DNA from: Canicola haemoglobinophilus
GTDB lineage: Bacteria > Pseudomonadota > Gammaproteobacteria > Enterobacterales > Pasteurellaceae
Assembly: GCF_002015075.1 (NCBI RefSeq)
Contig: NZ_MUXZ01000008.1
Span: 62,001 to 126,000 of the forward strand
DNA: 64,000 nucleotides
Direction: 5' to 3'
Below the pieces are notes generated by a model, which was not told the DNA's origin, did not search any database, and saw only the letters and a list, made by a program, of their open reading frames with translations. Made by a program: the position numbers and the translations under genes. The number at the start of each line of letters is the position of its first letter. Within the stretch, counting starts at the first letter, position 1. Positions 1 through 8,618 of the stretch are shown piece by piece.

Positions 1-146
1 ACGCTAGCGAAAATGGTACAGAGTTAAACGATATTCTGCCGAAAATGAGCCCACTTAATCCAAAATATTTAACCTTAAAACAAAGTGTTTTCCAAAAAGT
101 GTCGGCTTTTGTGGAGAAGTTTAAGGGAATTGGACGTAATTTATAA
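1..146 (+). CDS. C-terminal end of an unrecognised protein (partial)
   Basis: An open frame enters from the left edge and ends at the TAA at 144-146. It encodes about 47 residues ending ...FVEKFKGIGRNL. The piece is basic and hydrophilic, with no membrane segment. I do not recognise the family. It lies 100 bp upstream of ilvD on the same strand. The gap has no clear terminator, so co-transcription is possible. Confidence 0.5.
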   Translation, partial: ASENGTELNDILPKMSPLNPKYLTLKQSVFQKVSAFVEKFKGIGRNL

Positions 147-246
147 TTCTTTTAATATGCAGTTAAATTTCTATGGAAATTTGCAAAATTTTCTGAAAAA
201 CTAACCGCTCTTATAACAAACACAACATTATTTACTTGGAGAGATT

Positions 247-2082
247 ATGCCTAAATTACGTTCAGCGACCAGCACACAAGGTCGTAATATGGCAGGCGCA
301 CGTGCTTTATGGCGTGCAACAGGAATGAAAGAAAATGATTTCGGTAAGCCGATTATTGCGGTGGTGAATTCATTTACCCAATTTGTACCGGGGCACGTTC
401 ACTTAAAAGATATGGGGCAATTAGTTGCTGCAGAAATTGAAAAAGCGGGTGGGGTGGCGAAAGAATTTAATACCATTGCCGTTGATGATGGCATTGCCAT
501 GGGGCATGGTGGCATGCTCTATTCTTTGCCAAGCCGTGATTTAATTGCCGATAGCGTGGAATATATGGTCAATGCACATTGTGCTGATGCCATGGTGTGT
601 ATTTCTAACTGTGACAAAATAACCCCGGGAATGTTAATGGCTGCATTGCGTTTGAACATTCCAACGGTGTTTGTGTCAGGTGGACCGATGGAAGCGGGCA
701 AAACCAAGTTATCCGATCAAATCATCAAATTAGACTTGGTTGATGCGATGATCCAAGGGGCAAATCCGAATGTTTCAGACGAAGTAAGCCAACAAATTGA
801 GCGTTCTGCTTGCCCAACTTGTGGTTCTTGCTCAGGTATGTTTACCGCTAACTCAATGAACTGTTTAACGGAAGCCCTTGGCTTGAGTTTACCGGGCAAT
901 GGGTCTTGCTTAGCCACCCACGCTGACCGCAAACAGCTTTTCTTAGATGCTGGCAAACAGATTGTTGAGCTGTGCAAACGTTATTATGAGCAAGATGATG
1001 CTTCTGTATTACCACGCTCAATTGCGACTAAAGACGCTTTCGACAATGCCATGAGTTTGGATATTGCTATGGGCGGTTCAACCAACACCGTTCTGCATTT
1101 ATTAGCAGCCGCACAAGAAGCAGAAGTCGATTTCACTATGGCAGATATTGATCGCCTTTCTCGTGTTATGCCTTGCTTGAGTAAAGTGGCCCCAAATACG
1201 CAAAAATACCACATGGAAGATGTGCATCGTGCTGGCGGTATTATGGCGATTTTGGGTGAGTTAGATCGTGCAGGCTTGTTGAATAACCAAACTCGCACCA
1301 TTTTAGGGATGAGTATTGGCGAACAGATTGCCAAATACGATATTAAATTGACTCAAGACGAAGCCGTTCACAAATTCTTCCGTGCTGGCCCTGCGGGTAT
1401 TCGCACTACGCAAGCCTTCTCGCAAGATTGCCGTTGGGATAGCGTTGATGATGATCGTGAAAATGGTTGTATTCGTAGCAAAGAATTTGCTTATAGCCAA
1501 GACGGTGGCTTAGCCATGTTATCGGGCAATATCGCTTTAGATGGTTGTATCGTAAAAACTGCTGGGGTTGATGAAAGTATCTTAAAATTCAGCGGTAAAG
1601 CCATTGTGTTTGAAAGCCAAGAAGATGCCGTAGCTGGTATTTTAGGTGGCAAAGTACAAGCAGGGCACGTTGTGGTTATTCGCTACGAAGGTCCAAAAGG
1701 CGGACCAGGTATGCAAGAAATGCTCTATCCAACCAGTTATCTAAAATCTATGGGCTTAGGCAAAGCCTGTGCGTTATTGACAGATGGACGTTTCTCTGGT
1801 GGCACATCGGGTTTATCTATCGGACACTGCTCACCAGAAGCAGCCGCAGGTGGTTTAATTGGCGTGGTCAAAGACGGCGATACCATTGAGATCGATATTC
1901 CAAATCGTAAAATTGAATTGGTCGTGCCTGAAGCCGAATTAGCACAACGTCGGGCAGAGCAAGATAAGCGGGGTTGGAAACCTGCAAACCGTCAGCGTGA
2001 AGTTTCCTTTGCCTTAAAAGTTTATGGACATTTCGCCACTTCAGCGGACAAAGGGGCGGTAAGGGATAAAACGAAAATCTAA
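247..2082 (+). CDS. ilvD: Dihydroxy-acid dehydratase IlvD
   Basis: This enzyme dehydrates 2,3-dihydroxy-isovalerate or -methylvalerate to the 2-keto acid in valine and isoleucine synthesis, using an Fe-S cluster and Mg2+. The 611-aa product matches the usual ~616 aa and starts with the family pattern MPKLRSATSTQGRNMAGAR. Cluster and metal-site cysteines are visible in CISNCDKITPGM (near residue 122) and ACPTCGSCSGMFTANSMN (near 195). The C-terminal DGRFSGGTSG motif is intact. The start at 247 follows GGAGAG at a good distance. ilvA lies directly downstream, as in the classical ilv gene order. Confidence 0.97.
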   Translation: MPKLRSATSTQGRNMAGARALWRATGMKENDFGKPIIAVVNSFTQFVPGHVHLKDMGQLVAAEIEKAGGVAKEFNTIAVDDGIAMGHGGMLYSLPSRDLIADSVEYMVNAHCADAMVCISNCDKITPGMLMAALRLNIPTVFVSGGPMEAGKTKLSDQIIKLDLVDAMIQGANPNVSDEVSQQIERSACPTCGSCSGMFTANSMNCLTEALGLSLPGNGSCLATHADRKQLFLDAGKQIVELCKRYYEQDDASVLPRSIATKDAFDNAMSLDIAMGGSTNTVLHLLAAAQEAEVDFTMADIDRLSRVMPCLSKVAPNTQKYHMEDVHRAGGIMAILGELDRAGLLNNQTRTILGMSIGEQIAKYDIKLTQDEAVHKFFRAGPAGIRTTQAFSQDCRWDSVDDDRENGCIRSKEFAYSQDGGLAMLSGNIALDGCIVKTAGVDESILKFSGKAIVFESQEDAVAGILGGKVQAGHVVVIRYEGPKGGPGMQEMLYPTSYLKSMGLGKACALLTDGRFSGGTSGLSIGHCSPEAAAGGLIGVVKDGDTIEIDIPNRKIELVVPEAELAQRRAEQDKRGWKPANRQREVSFALKVYGHFATSADKGAVRDKTKI

Positions 2083-2087
2083 AGATG

Positions 2088-2156
2088 AAAAGTGCGGTGG
2101 TTTTTTACAGAGTTTTCTTTAAAATGCAAAACAATGATAAAAACAACCGCACTTTT
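2088..2156 (+). terminator. Inverted uptake-sequence pair after ilvD
   Basis: AAAAGTGCGGT (2088-2098) and its complement ACCGCACTTTT (2146-2156) form an inverted pair between ilvD and ilvA. Each half is a Haemophilus-type DNA uptake sequence. The ~47-nt loop is long for an intrinsic terminator, so termination would be partial at most. The pair may act mainly in DNA uptake. Confidence 0.5.
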
Positions 2157-2172
2157 GTTTATGGTGAATAAT

Positions 2173-3708
2173 ATGATGAATAACTTAACCAATCAGCCCA
2201 CAGGCGCTGAATATCTTAAAGCAATTTTAAGCTCAAAAATCTATGAACTAGCGCAAGTCACTCCCTTGCAACCTATGGTCAAACTTTCCGAACGTTTGGG
2301 CAATACTGTTTTAGTTAAACGTGAAGATCGCCAGTTAGTACATAGTTTTAAATTACGTGGTGCCTATGCCATGATTGCTGGCCTTAGCCAAGCACAAAAA
2401 GATGCTGGTGTGATTACCGCATCGGCTGGAAATCATGCACAAGGGGTTGCACTCTCTGCGAAAAATCTAGGGCTTAAAGCCTTGATCGTGATGCCACAAA
2501 ATACGCCGCGCATTAAAGTTGATGCCGTGCGTGGCTATGGTGGAGAAGTGCTTTTACATGGTGCAAATTTTGATGAAGCAAAGGCGAAAGCGATCGAACT
2601 TTCCGAAAACAAAAATATGACCTTTATTCCGCCTTTCGATCACCCCGCAGTGATTGCTGGTCAAGGTTCTTTAGCTATGGAACTCTTGCAGCAAAACAGT
2701 CACATTGATCGCATTTTCGTTCCCGTTGGTGGTGGCGGTCTTGCAGCTGGTGTAGCAGTTTTAATTAAGCAATTAATGCCTGAAATCAAAGTTATCGCCG
2801 TTGAAAGTAAAGATTCTGCTTGTTTGCATGCTGCCTTAAATGCAGGTCAGCCTGTGGATTTAGAGCGAGTGGGTTTATTTGCCGATGGTGTTGCGGTAAA
2901 ACGTATTGGCAACGAAACTTTCCGTGTTTGTCAGCAATATATTGATGATGTTGTACTAGTGGATAGTGACGAAGTTTGTGCTGCAATGAAAGATATGTTT
3001 GAAAATGTGCGTGCTATTGCAGAGCCTTCTGGGGCGGTTTCATTAGCTGGTTTGAAAAAATATGTGAAAGAGCACAATATTCAAGGCGAAACTCTAGTGA
3101 ATATTTTGTCTGGTGCAAATTTAAACTTCCATACCTTACGTTATGTTTCCGAACGTTGCGAAATTGGGGAAAAACATGAGGCTATTTTTGCGGTGACTAT
3201 TCCTGAAGAAAAAGGCAGTTTCTTGCGTTTCTGTCATTTATTAGGGGAGCGTCCTGTAACCGAATTTAACTATCGCTATGCGGATAAAGAACAAGCCTGT
3301 ATTTTTGTAGGTGTGAGAATTGGTAGCGAAGAGGAAAAATTAGAAATTATCCAACAGCTTGAGAAAAATAATTATAAAGTGATGGACCTCTCGGATGATG
3401 AAATAGCCAAAACCCATATTCGCTATATGATTGGTGGGCGTACTACGAGTAACAGCAAAGAGCGGTTATATAGTTTCGAGTTTCCTGAGCAAAAAGGCGC
3501 ACTATTAAAATTCTTGATGATGTTAGGTACGCATTGGAATATTTCCTTATTCCATTATCGTGCTCATGGTGCAGATTACGGCAATGTTTTAGCTGGTTTC
3601 CAACTCGATGAACATGATGAAATTCGTTTCAATGGACACTTAGAGGAACTGGCTTATACTTATCAAGATGTGACAAATAGCCCTGCTTATAAATATTTCT
3701 TAGGATAA
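2173..3708 (+). CDS. ilvA: Threonine ammonia-lyase, biosynthetic (IlvA)
   Basis: IlvA converts threonine to 2-ketobutyrate with PLP, the first committed step to isoleucine. The PLP lysine lies in HSFKLRGAY, and the glycine-rich phosphate cradle is VGGGGLAAG. Two C-terminal ACT-like regulatory repeats follow, consistent with feedback-inhibited biosynthetic enzymes of ~514 aa. The frame stays open back to a GTG inside the uptake sequence. I chose ATG 2173 (511 aa) because GGTG at 2163-2166 is spaced 6 nt from it; ATG 2161 and 2176 are alternatives. Its stop codon sits in the first copy of a 16-bp tandem duplication. Confidence 0.95.
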   Translation: MMNNLTNQPTGAEYLKAILSSKIYELAQVTPLQPMVKLSERLGNTVLVKREDRQLVHSFKLRGAYAMIAGLSQAQKDAGVITASAGNHAQGVALSAKNLGLKALIVMPQNTPRIKVDAVRGYGGEVLLHGANFDEAKAKAIELSENKNMTFIPPFDHPAVIAGQGSLAMELLQQNSHIDRIFVPVGGGGLAAGVAVLIKQLMPEIKVIAVESKDSACLHAALNAGQPVDLERVGLFADGVAVKRIGNETFRVCQQYIDDVVLVDSDEVCAAMKDMFENVRAIAEPSGAVSLAGLKKYVKEHNIQGETLVNILSGANLNFHTLRYVSERCEIGEKHEAIFAVTIPEEKGSFLRFCHLLGERPVTEFNYRYADKEQACIFVGVRIGSEEEKLEIIQQLEKNNYKVMDLSDDEIAKTHIRYMIGGRTTSNSKERLYSFEFPEQKGALLKFLMMLGTHWNISLFHYRAHGADYGNVLAGFQLDEHDEIRFNGHLEELAYTYQDVTNSPAYKYFLG

Positions 3709-3732
3709 TCATAAAATAGGATAATCATAAAA
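3701..3732 (+). repeat. 16-bp perfect tandem duplication at the ilvA stop
   Basis: TAGGATAATCATAAAA occurs twice back to back (3701-3716 and 3717-3732). The first copy contains the ilvA TAA. It looks like a local duplication and its last bases run into the terminator stem. Confidence 0.8.
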
Positions 3733-3758
3733 AATGCCACATCAACATGTGGCATTTT
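3731..3758. terminator. Bidirectional intrinsic terminator between ilvA and ispH
   Basis: AAAATGCCACAT (3731-3742), a CAAC loop, then ATGTGGCATTTT (3747-3758) give a perfect 12-bp stem. A/T runs on both sides serve convergent ilvA (+) and ispH (-). Confidence 0.88.
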
Positions 3759-3760
3759 CT

Positions 3761-4705
3761 CTATTCAACCTCTTTAATTCGTAGCTCTTTCGGCACTTCA
3801 AAAACTGTATTTTCTTCGCAACCTTCAAGTTCTTCCACCTCATCAACGCCTAACTCTTTTAAGCGGGTAATTACCGATTGAACTAGCACTTCTGGCGCAG
3901 ATGCACCAGCGGTTAAGCCAATAACTTTAACATTCTCTAACCAGCTCACATCAATATCATTAGCATCATCAATTAATTTCGCCGTCACTCCCATTCTGGA
4001 AGCTAATTCAGCTAAACGATTGGAATTAGAGGAATTTTTTGAACCTACAACAATCACTAAATCCGATTGTTCTGCTAGTTCACGAACTGCCTGTTGACGG
4101 TTAGTTGTGGCATAACAAATATCGTTTTTGCGAGGCCCTTGAATAGCAGGATATTTTTGTTTCAATGCCTCAATGACATCAGCCGTATCATCAATAGATA
4201 ACGTGGTTTGAGTCATAAACGTAATATCTTCATCATCTCGCAAAGCAAGTTTGGCAATATCTTCCACATCTTCTACCAAATAAATACCGCCCTCATTGTT
4301 ATCATATTGCCCCATTGTGCCAATCACTTCAGGGTGACCTTCATGGCCAATAAGAATAGCTTTGGTTCCTTTACGACTTGCACGAGCGACTTGCATGTGC
4401 ACTTTGGTTACTAAAGGACAAGTGGCATCAAAGACTTTCAAATTACGATCTTTGGCTTCTTGGCGAACAGCTTGAGATACACCATGGGCAGAGAAAATCA
4501 CAATAGCCCCGTTTGGTACTTCATCTAATTCCTCCACAAAAACCGCCCCACGCTCACGTAAACCGTTCACGACAAAACGATTATGTACGACTTCATGGCG
4601 GACATAAATTGGTGCGCCATGAATTTCTAAGGCAAGCTCCACAATGCTGATCGCACGATCTACACCAGCACAAAAACCACGTGGATTGGCTAAAATTATT
4701 TTCAT
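3761..4705 (-). CDS. ispH: 4-hydroxy-3-methylbut-2-enyl diphosphate reductase IspH
   Basis: IspH (LytB) catalyses the last step of the MEP isoprenoid pathway, reducing HMBPP to IPP and DMAPP. The three [4Fe-4S] cysteines are at the expected places: C12 in NPRGFCAGV, C96 in DATCPLVTKVH and C197 in DICYATTNRQ. Length (314 aa) is typical. The gene follows lspA after 39 bp on the same strand, the usual pairing, and ends at a shared convergent terminator. Confidence 0.97.
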   Translation of the reverse strand: MKIILANPRGFCAGVDRAISIVELALEIHGAPIYVRHEVVHNRFVVNGLRERGAVFVEELDEVPNGAIVIFSAHGVSQAVRQEAKDRNLKVFDATCPLVTKVHMQVARASRKGTKAILIGHEGHPEVIGTMGQYDNNEGGIYLVEDVEDIAKLALRDDEDITFMTQTTLSIDDTADVIEALKQKYPAIQGPRKNDICYATTNRQQAVRELAEQSDLVIVVGSKNSSNSNRLAELASRMGVTAKLIDDANDIDVSWLENVKVIGLTAGASAPEVLVQSVITRLKELGVDEVEELEGCEENTVFEVPKELRIKEVE

Positions 4706-4744
4706 ATTAATTTAGATTCATCACTCATAAGCATCGCATAATAA

Positions 4745-5236
4745 TTAGCGATTTTGTTTTTTAGGATCATTTTTGAAAGCATCTATTGCTAATAAAGTTG
4801 CACCAATACAAATAGCAATATCTGCAACATTAAAGATTGGATAATGCCAATCCTTCCAATAAAAATCAAAAAAATCTACTACAAATCCATGATAAGCACG
4901 ATCTGCTGCATTGGCTAATGCCCCACCAATAATCATTGCATAAGCCGTATTTTGTAAACGTTGCACTATATTATTTTTGTATAGCGAATAAATGAGAAAG
5001 ACAGAAATAAGTAAGGCTAAAACAATAAAAAAGTACTTCTGCCAGCCTGCATGATCGGCTAAAAAGCTAAATGCCGCACCAGTATTACGAGCATAGGTTA
5101 AGTTAAAGAAAGGTAAAATATTAATACTTTCGTATAAAGAAAAGTTTTGCACTACCACAAATTTAGTTGCTAAATCAACTAAAAAAGCCACCGCACTTAT
5201 CCAAAGAAATGAAAGTCCTGTTTTTGATAAATTCAT
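4745..5236 (-). CDS. lspA: Lipoprotein signal peptidase LspA
   Basis: Inner-membrane aspartyl protease that removes signal peptides from diacylated prolipoproteins. Four hydrophobic segments are visible. The catalytic aspartates are inferred as D121 (VVDFF) and D139 (NVADIA), with the family motif NAADR just before. I start at ATG 5236, preceded by GGAAACCCT, giving 163 aa (usual ~164). The frame remains open 23 codons upstream but that extension lacks a ribosome site. In many Proteobacteria this gene directly follows ileS; here the restriction island lies between them. Confidence 0.96.
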   Translation of the reverse strand: MNLSKTGLSFLWISAVAFLVDLATKFVVVQNFSLYESINILPFFNLTYARNTGAAFSFLADHAGWQKYFFIVLALLISVFLIYSLYKNNIVQRLQNTAYAMIIGGALANAADRAYHGFVVDFFDFYWKDWHYPIFNVADIAICIGATLLAIDAFKNDPKKQNR

Positions 5237-5265
5237 AGGGTTTCCAATAGATGAAAAATGGGCGT

Positions 5266-5271
5266 AGTATA
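5266..5271 (-). promoter_or_regulatory. Candidate -10 element for lspA-ispH
   Basis: TATACT (minus strand) lies about 30 nt upstream of the lspA ATG, flanked by an inverted repeat GGGCGT/ACGCCC (5260-5265 and 5272-5277). The -35 region is poor. A local promoter would be needed if the restriction island has cut lspA off from ileS transcription. Confidence 0.3.
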
Positions 5272-5356
5272 ACGCCCTATTTGAGTGAATAACAGTAAAA
5301 TTCAAAAAATAACTGATCCATAAATTCTATAAAAAATTGGGGTTACTTTAGTAAAA

Positions 5357-8300
5357 CTACTGCAATTTTGTTTTAATCAAGTGATAAACCATTTCTAATA
5401 CCTGTTCAAAAGATTTATCACTATTTTTCAGCAATAAGTCTGCCAAATTATGATAAGAGCTTAATGCTCGGATAATGGCTTTTTTTACTGCATCAGGCAA
5501 TTTACCATATTTCGCTATTTCAAAAGAGTTTGCTTTAATTTGAGCTAAAAGCTCGGCATCTTGCTCTAATTGTTCCACTAAATGATTGATAAATTGCACA
5601 ATATCATCTTCAGGGGCAATATCCCCAAAAGTGGCTGATATTTGTTTAATAATTTCTCGCAAATAATCCAAATGTGTTGGCTCGCCCTGAATATTACTCT
5701 CTGGCAACGGACGAATAGGTTTCGGTTCTTCCACTTTATCATCAGGCTTAGCAATAGGCTCCGTTGGATATTTGTTGATCCTATAACCGCTCAATACTAA
5801 GCCTGAAATATCCACCTCATCAGGCGGCACGCTATCCAACAGTTTTGCCAATAATTTACTGAAAGAGGCAAAATTCTCTAGTTCACCATCATTAAAATCA
5901 ATGAGTTGAGCAATATAAGAATAGATACGACTAAACTTAGCTAAATTAGATTTAAACTGAATTAATGTTTTTAACTGAATATCCGCTTCAACACGGTTGA
6001 GCTCTGCCAAATTTTTACCATTTTCATCATTAAAACTGACCGCTCTTTCATATTCATTTTCCCAATATTTAACGTCTTTTTTTAATTGCTCTAAACGTTG
6101 ATTAAATCTATTTTTAGGTGCTTGCATGACCTGATATAAAGCTTCATGCTGTTGAATGTTATAGCGGTTTTTTTGCAATAAAAGCTGCGTATCAAATTTT
6201 GCTTTTTTATATTTAGCTAAATCTTGCGCATCATAAATTTCTACTTTGTCTAATTCATCTCGTAAGTTATAGACAATGTTTGGATCTTGAATATTCTCAA
6301 TCACCGCTCCCTGATCATATTTCAAAAAAGCCGCCTTAACGACTTCTGGCTTATTGACAAAATCTACAATAAAAATCTGATCTTTTCCTGCAAAAGTGCG
6401 GTTTAATCTGGAATAAGTTTGCACAATTTCTACTTCATTAGCGATTTTCTTATCCACATACATCGCACAAAGTTTAGGTTGGTCAAAACCTGTTTGGAAT
6501 TTATTCGCCACCACCATCACACGATATTCATTGCGATCAAAAACCTTACGTAAATCATTGTGAGGCAAATTCAAATTCATCGAACTTTCTGAAAACTCTG
6601 TTTCATCTGAAAAATCAAACAACTCTGGCATATTATGATCATCATTATGGCGAACTTCTGAGCCTGTCAATTTGCCAGAAAAAGCGACTAAAGTGCGGTA
6701 GTTTTTGTATTCATTGTTTCCCTCTAGCAACTTATCTAACGCCAATTTATAACGCACCGCAGCAGGACGAGAACTCGTCACTATCATCGCTTTTGCCTCG
6801 CCATTTAACAAATGTGCCACGTTATGATGAAAATGCTCCACAATAAACCGCACTTTTTGTGTCACATTGGTAGCGTGTAAATTTGCCCAACGAGCCAAAG
6901 TGCGTCTTGCTTGCTTCGCATTAACACGATGAGAGTTATCAACTTGATCACCACTTAATTTATAAGCGGTTTCATAAGGTAAGTAACCTTTCAACACATC
7001 TAAAATAAAGCCTTCTTCAATAGCTTGTCGCATAGTGTATTTATGGAAAGGTTGTGGTTTACCTTCTGAATCAGGACGACCAAATAAAGAATAAGTAGAA
7101 TGTTTTGGTGTCGCAGTAAAGGCAAAATGGCTGATATTTTTTGATTGCACTCGAGATTGCTGAATTTTTTCCAATAATTGCTCAACAGTAAGATTTTCCA
7201 TTTCCTCATAAGATTGCATCGAAAGTGTCGCTTGCAATTTAGAGGCAGTAGAACCTGTTTGCGAGTTATGGGCTTCATCAATAATCACGGCAAAGCGACG
7301 TTGTTGTAAACTCGTATTAGTTAAAATCGCTTCCATTACAAAAGGAAAAGTTTGAATAGTCACAATAATAATCGGGCTTGCCCCCAATAATGCCTCTTCA
7401 AGTTGCAAGCTTTTCGATTTACCCGCCTGTTCTTTATCTTCACGATTAATCGCCGCAATTAATCCTTGCTGATGATCTAATTGCTTAATGGCATCTTGTA
7501 GTTGAGCATCTAGCACTGTGCGATCTGTCACTACAATTGCCGAGTGGAAATAAGGCTCACCATTGGGATAACGTAATCGCACTAAACTATGTGCTGTCCA
7601 AGCAATGGTTGAGGTTTTGCCCGAGCCTGCACTATGTTCAAACAAATAATTTTTTCCCACACCTTGCAAACGACAATCTTCCAACATCTTAGTCACCGCA
7701 TCAAACTGATGATAACGAGGAAAAATCAGGCGTTTCACCTTGGTATAACGGGAAAGACTATCCACTTTTTGTTTTTCCTCCCAATAAACAAAGGAATGGA
7801 AAATACGCAACCAATTTTTTGGCTTACAAACATATTGCCAAAAGTAAGCGGTAGGATATGGCTGATTTTCTGCAAAAGTCGGATTGCCTTTATGCCCATT
7901 ATTGCCCTGATTAAACGGCAAGAAAAAGGTATTGTTACCGTCTAATTTTGTGGTCATCTCAATTTCTTCTTCCGTCATCGCAAAATGCACGATAGCCCCA
8001 CGTTTTTCCGTAAGCAAAGGCTCCCGATGACGAGCTTTATCCACAGGCAAACGAGTTTGTCTATATTGCTGTTTTGCATCTTCCAAACTTTGGGTAAAAA
8101 CGGATTTTAATTCCACTGTCGCAACGGGCAAACCATTGATAAAGAACACCAAATCAATACGATTTAACGCCTGATTATCAGCAAAGTGCGGTGCGTTTTC
8201 TGCGGTTTTTACTGAATACACCAACTCAGGCACAACAGTTAAGCGATTTGCCTTAAAATCAGCACAAACTTTCTCATTTCGTTCATCTTCAGGCTCCGCC

Positions 8301-8608
8301 TGACTTACCGTAATATTACCCACGCCTGCGAAATTGAAGCCTTTGCGTAAAATCTCCAAGGTGCCTTTATTTTCTAATTCCGCATCTAAACGTTTCAACA
8401 CATCTTCATGCCAATTCGCCCCACGGCTTTGCAATCGGTTCCATTTATCCGCTTGTGTTGTTTCAATCCAAGCCCAAAAATCAGGCTCATAAATCGCAAA
8501 CTTCTTATTGTACTCACTGCTTTTCCCCACAAGCCAACCTTGCTTTTTCAACTGTTCAACAATATGAAATTGGAAATCTTTTTCTTGAGGATCTGATTGC
8601 ATAGCCAT
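5357..8608 (-). CDS. hsdR: Type I restriction enzyme, R subunit (HsdR)
   Basis: HsdR is the translocating and DNA-cleaving subunit of a type I restriction complex. The N-terminal PD-(D/E)XK nuclease motif is visible as D152 in IDLVFFINGLP and E166-L-K168. The SF2 motor follows, with Walker A GSGKT (328-332) and DEAH (444-447), then further helicase motifs and a long helical C-terminus. At 1083 aa the gene appears intact. ATG 8608 follows AAGGAAG. It lies 10 bp downstream of hsdS and is the last gene of the hsd operon. Confidence 0.96.
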   Translation of the reverse strand: MAMQSDPQEKDFQFHIVEQLKKQGWLVGKSSEYNKKFAIYEPDFWAWIETTQADKWNRLQSRGANWHEDVLKRLDAELENKGTLEILRKGFNFAGVGNITVSQAEPEDERNEKVCADFKANRLTVVPELVYSVKTAENAPHFADNQALNRIDLVFFINGLPVATVELKSVFTQSLEDAKQQYRQTRLPVDKARHREPLLTEKRGAIVHFAMTEEEIEMTTKLDGNNTFFLPFNQGNNGHKGNPTFAENQPYPTAYFWQYVCKPKNWLRIFHSFVYWEEKQKVDSLSRYTKVKRLIFPRYHQFDAVTKMLEDCRLQGVGKNYLFEHSAGSGKTSTIAWTAHSLVRLRYPNGEPYFHSAIVVTDRTVLDAQLQDAIKQLDHQQGLIAAINREDKEQAGKSKSLQLEEALLGASPIIIVTIQTFPFVMEAILTNTSLQQRRFAVIIDEAHNSQTGSTASKLQATLSMQSYEEMENLTVEQLLEKIQQSRVQSKNISHFAFTATPKHSTYSLFGRPDSEGKPQPFHKYTMRQAIEEGFILDVLKGYLPYETAYKLSGDQVDNSHRVNAKQARRTLARWANLHATNVTQKVRFIVEHFHHNVAHLLNGEAKAMIVTSSRPAAVRYKLALDKLLEGNNEYKNYRTLVAFSGKLTGSEVRHNDDHNMPELFDFSDETEFSESSMNLNLPHNDLRKVFDRNEYRVMVVANKFQTGFDQPKLCAMYVDKKIANEVEIVQTYSRLNRTFAGKDQIFIVDFVNKPEVVKAAFLKYDQGAVIENIQDPNIVYNLRDELDKVEIYDAQDLAKYKKAKFDTQLLLQKNRYNIQQHEALYQVMQAPKNRFNQRLEQLKKDVKYWENEYERAVSFNDENGKNLAELNRVEADIQLKTLIQFKSNLAKFSRIYSYIAQLIDFNDGELENFASFSKLLAKLLDSVPPDEVDISGLVLSGYRINKYPTEPIAKPDDKVEEPKPIRPLPESNIQGEPTHLDYLREIIKQISATFGDIAPEDDIVQFINHLVEQLEQDAELLAQIKANSFEIAKYGKLPDAVKKAIIRALSSYHNLADLLLKNSDKSFEQVLEMVYHLIKTKLQ

Positions 8609-8618
8609 AGTTTCTTCC

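Noticed and set aside
2092..2172. N-terminal extension of IlvA from GTG 2092
   Set aside because: It would begin inside an uptake sequence and adds 27 residues absent from the family.
7634..7945. 103-aa plus-strand frame opposite hsdR
   Set aside because: It is antisense to the conserved hsdR coding sequence and shows no family features.
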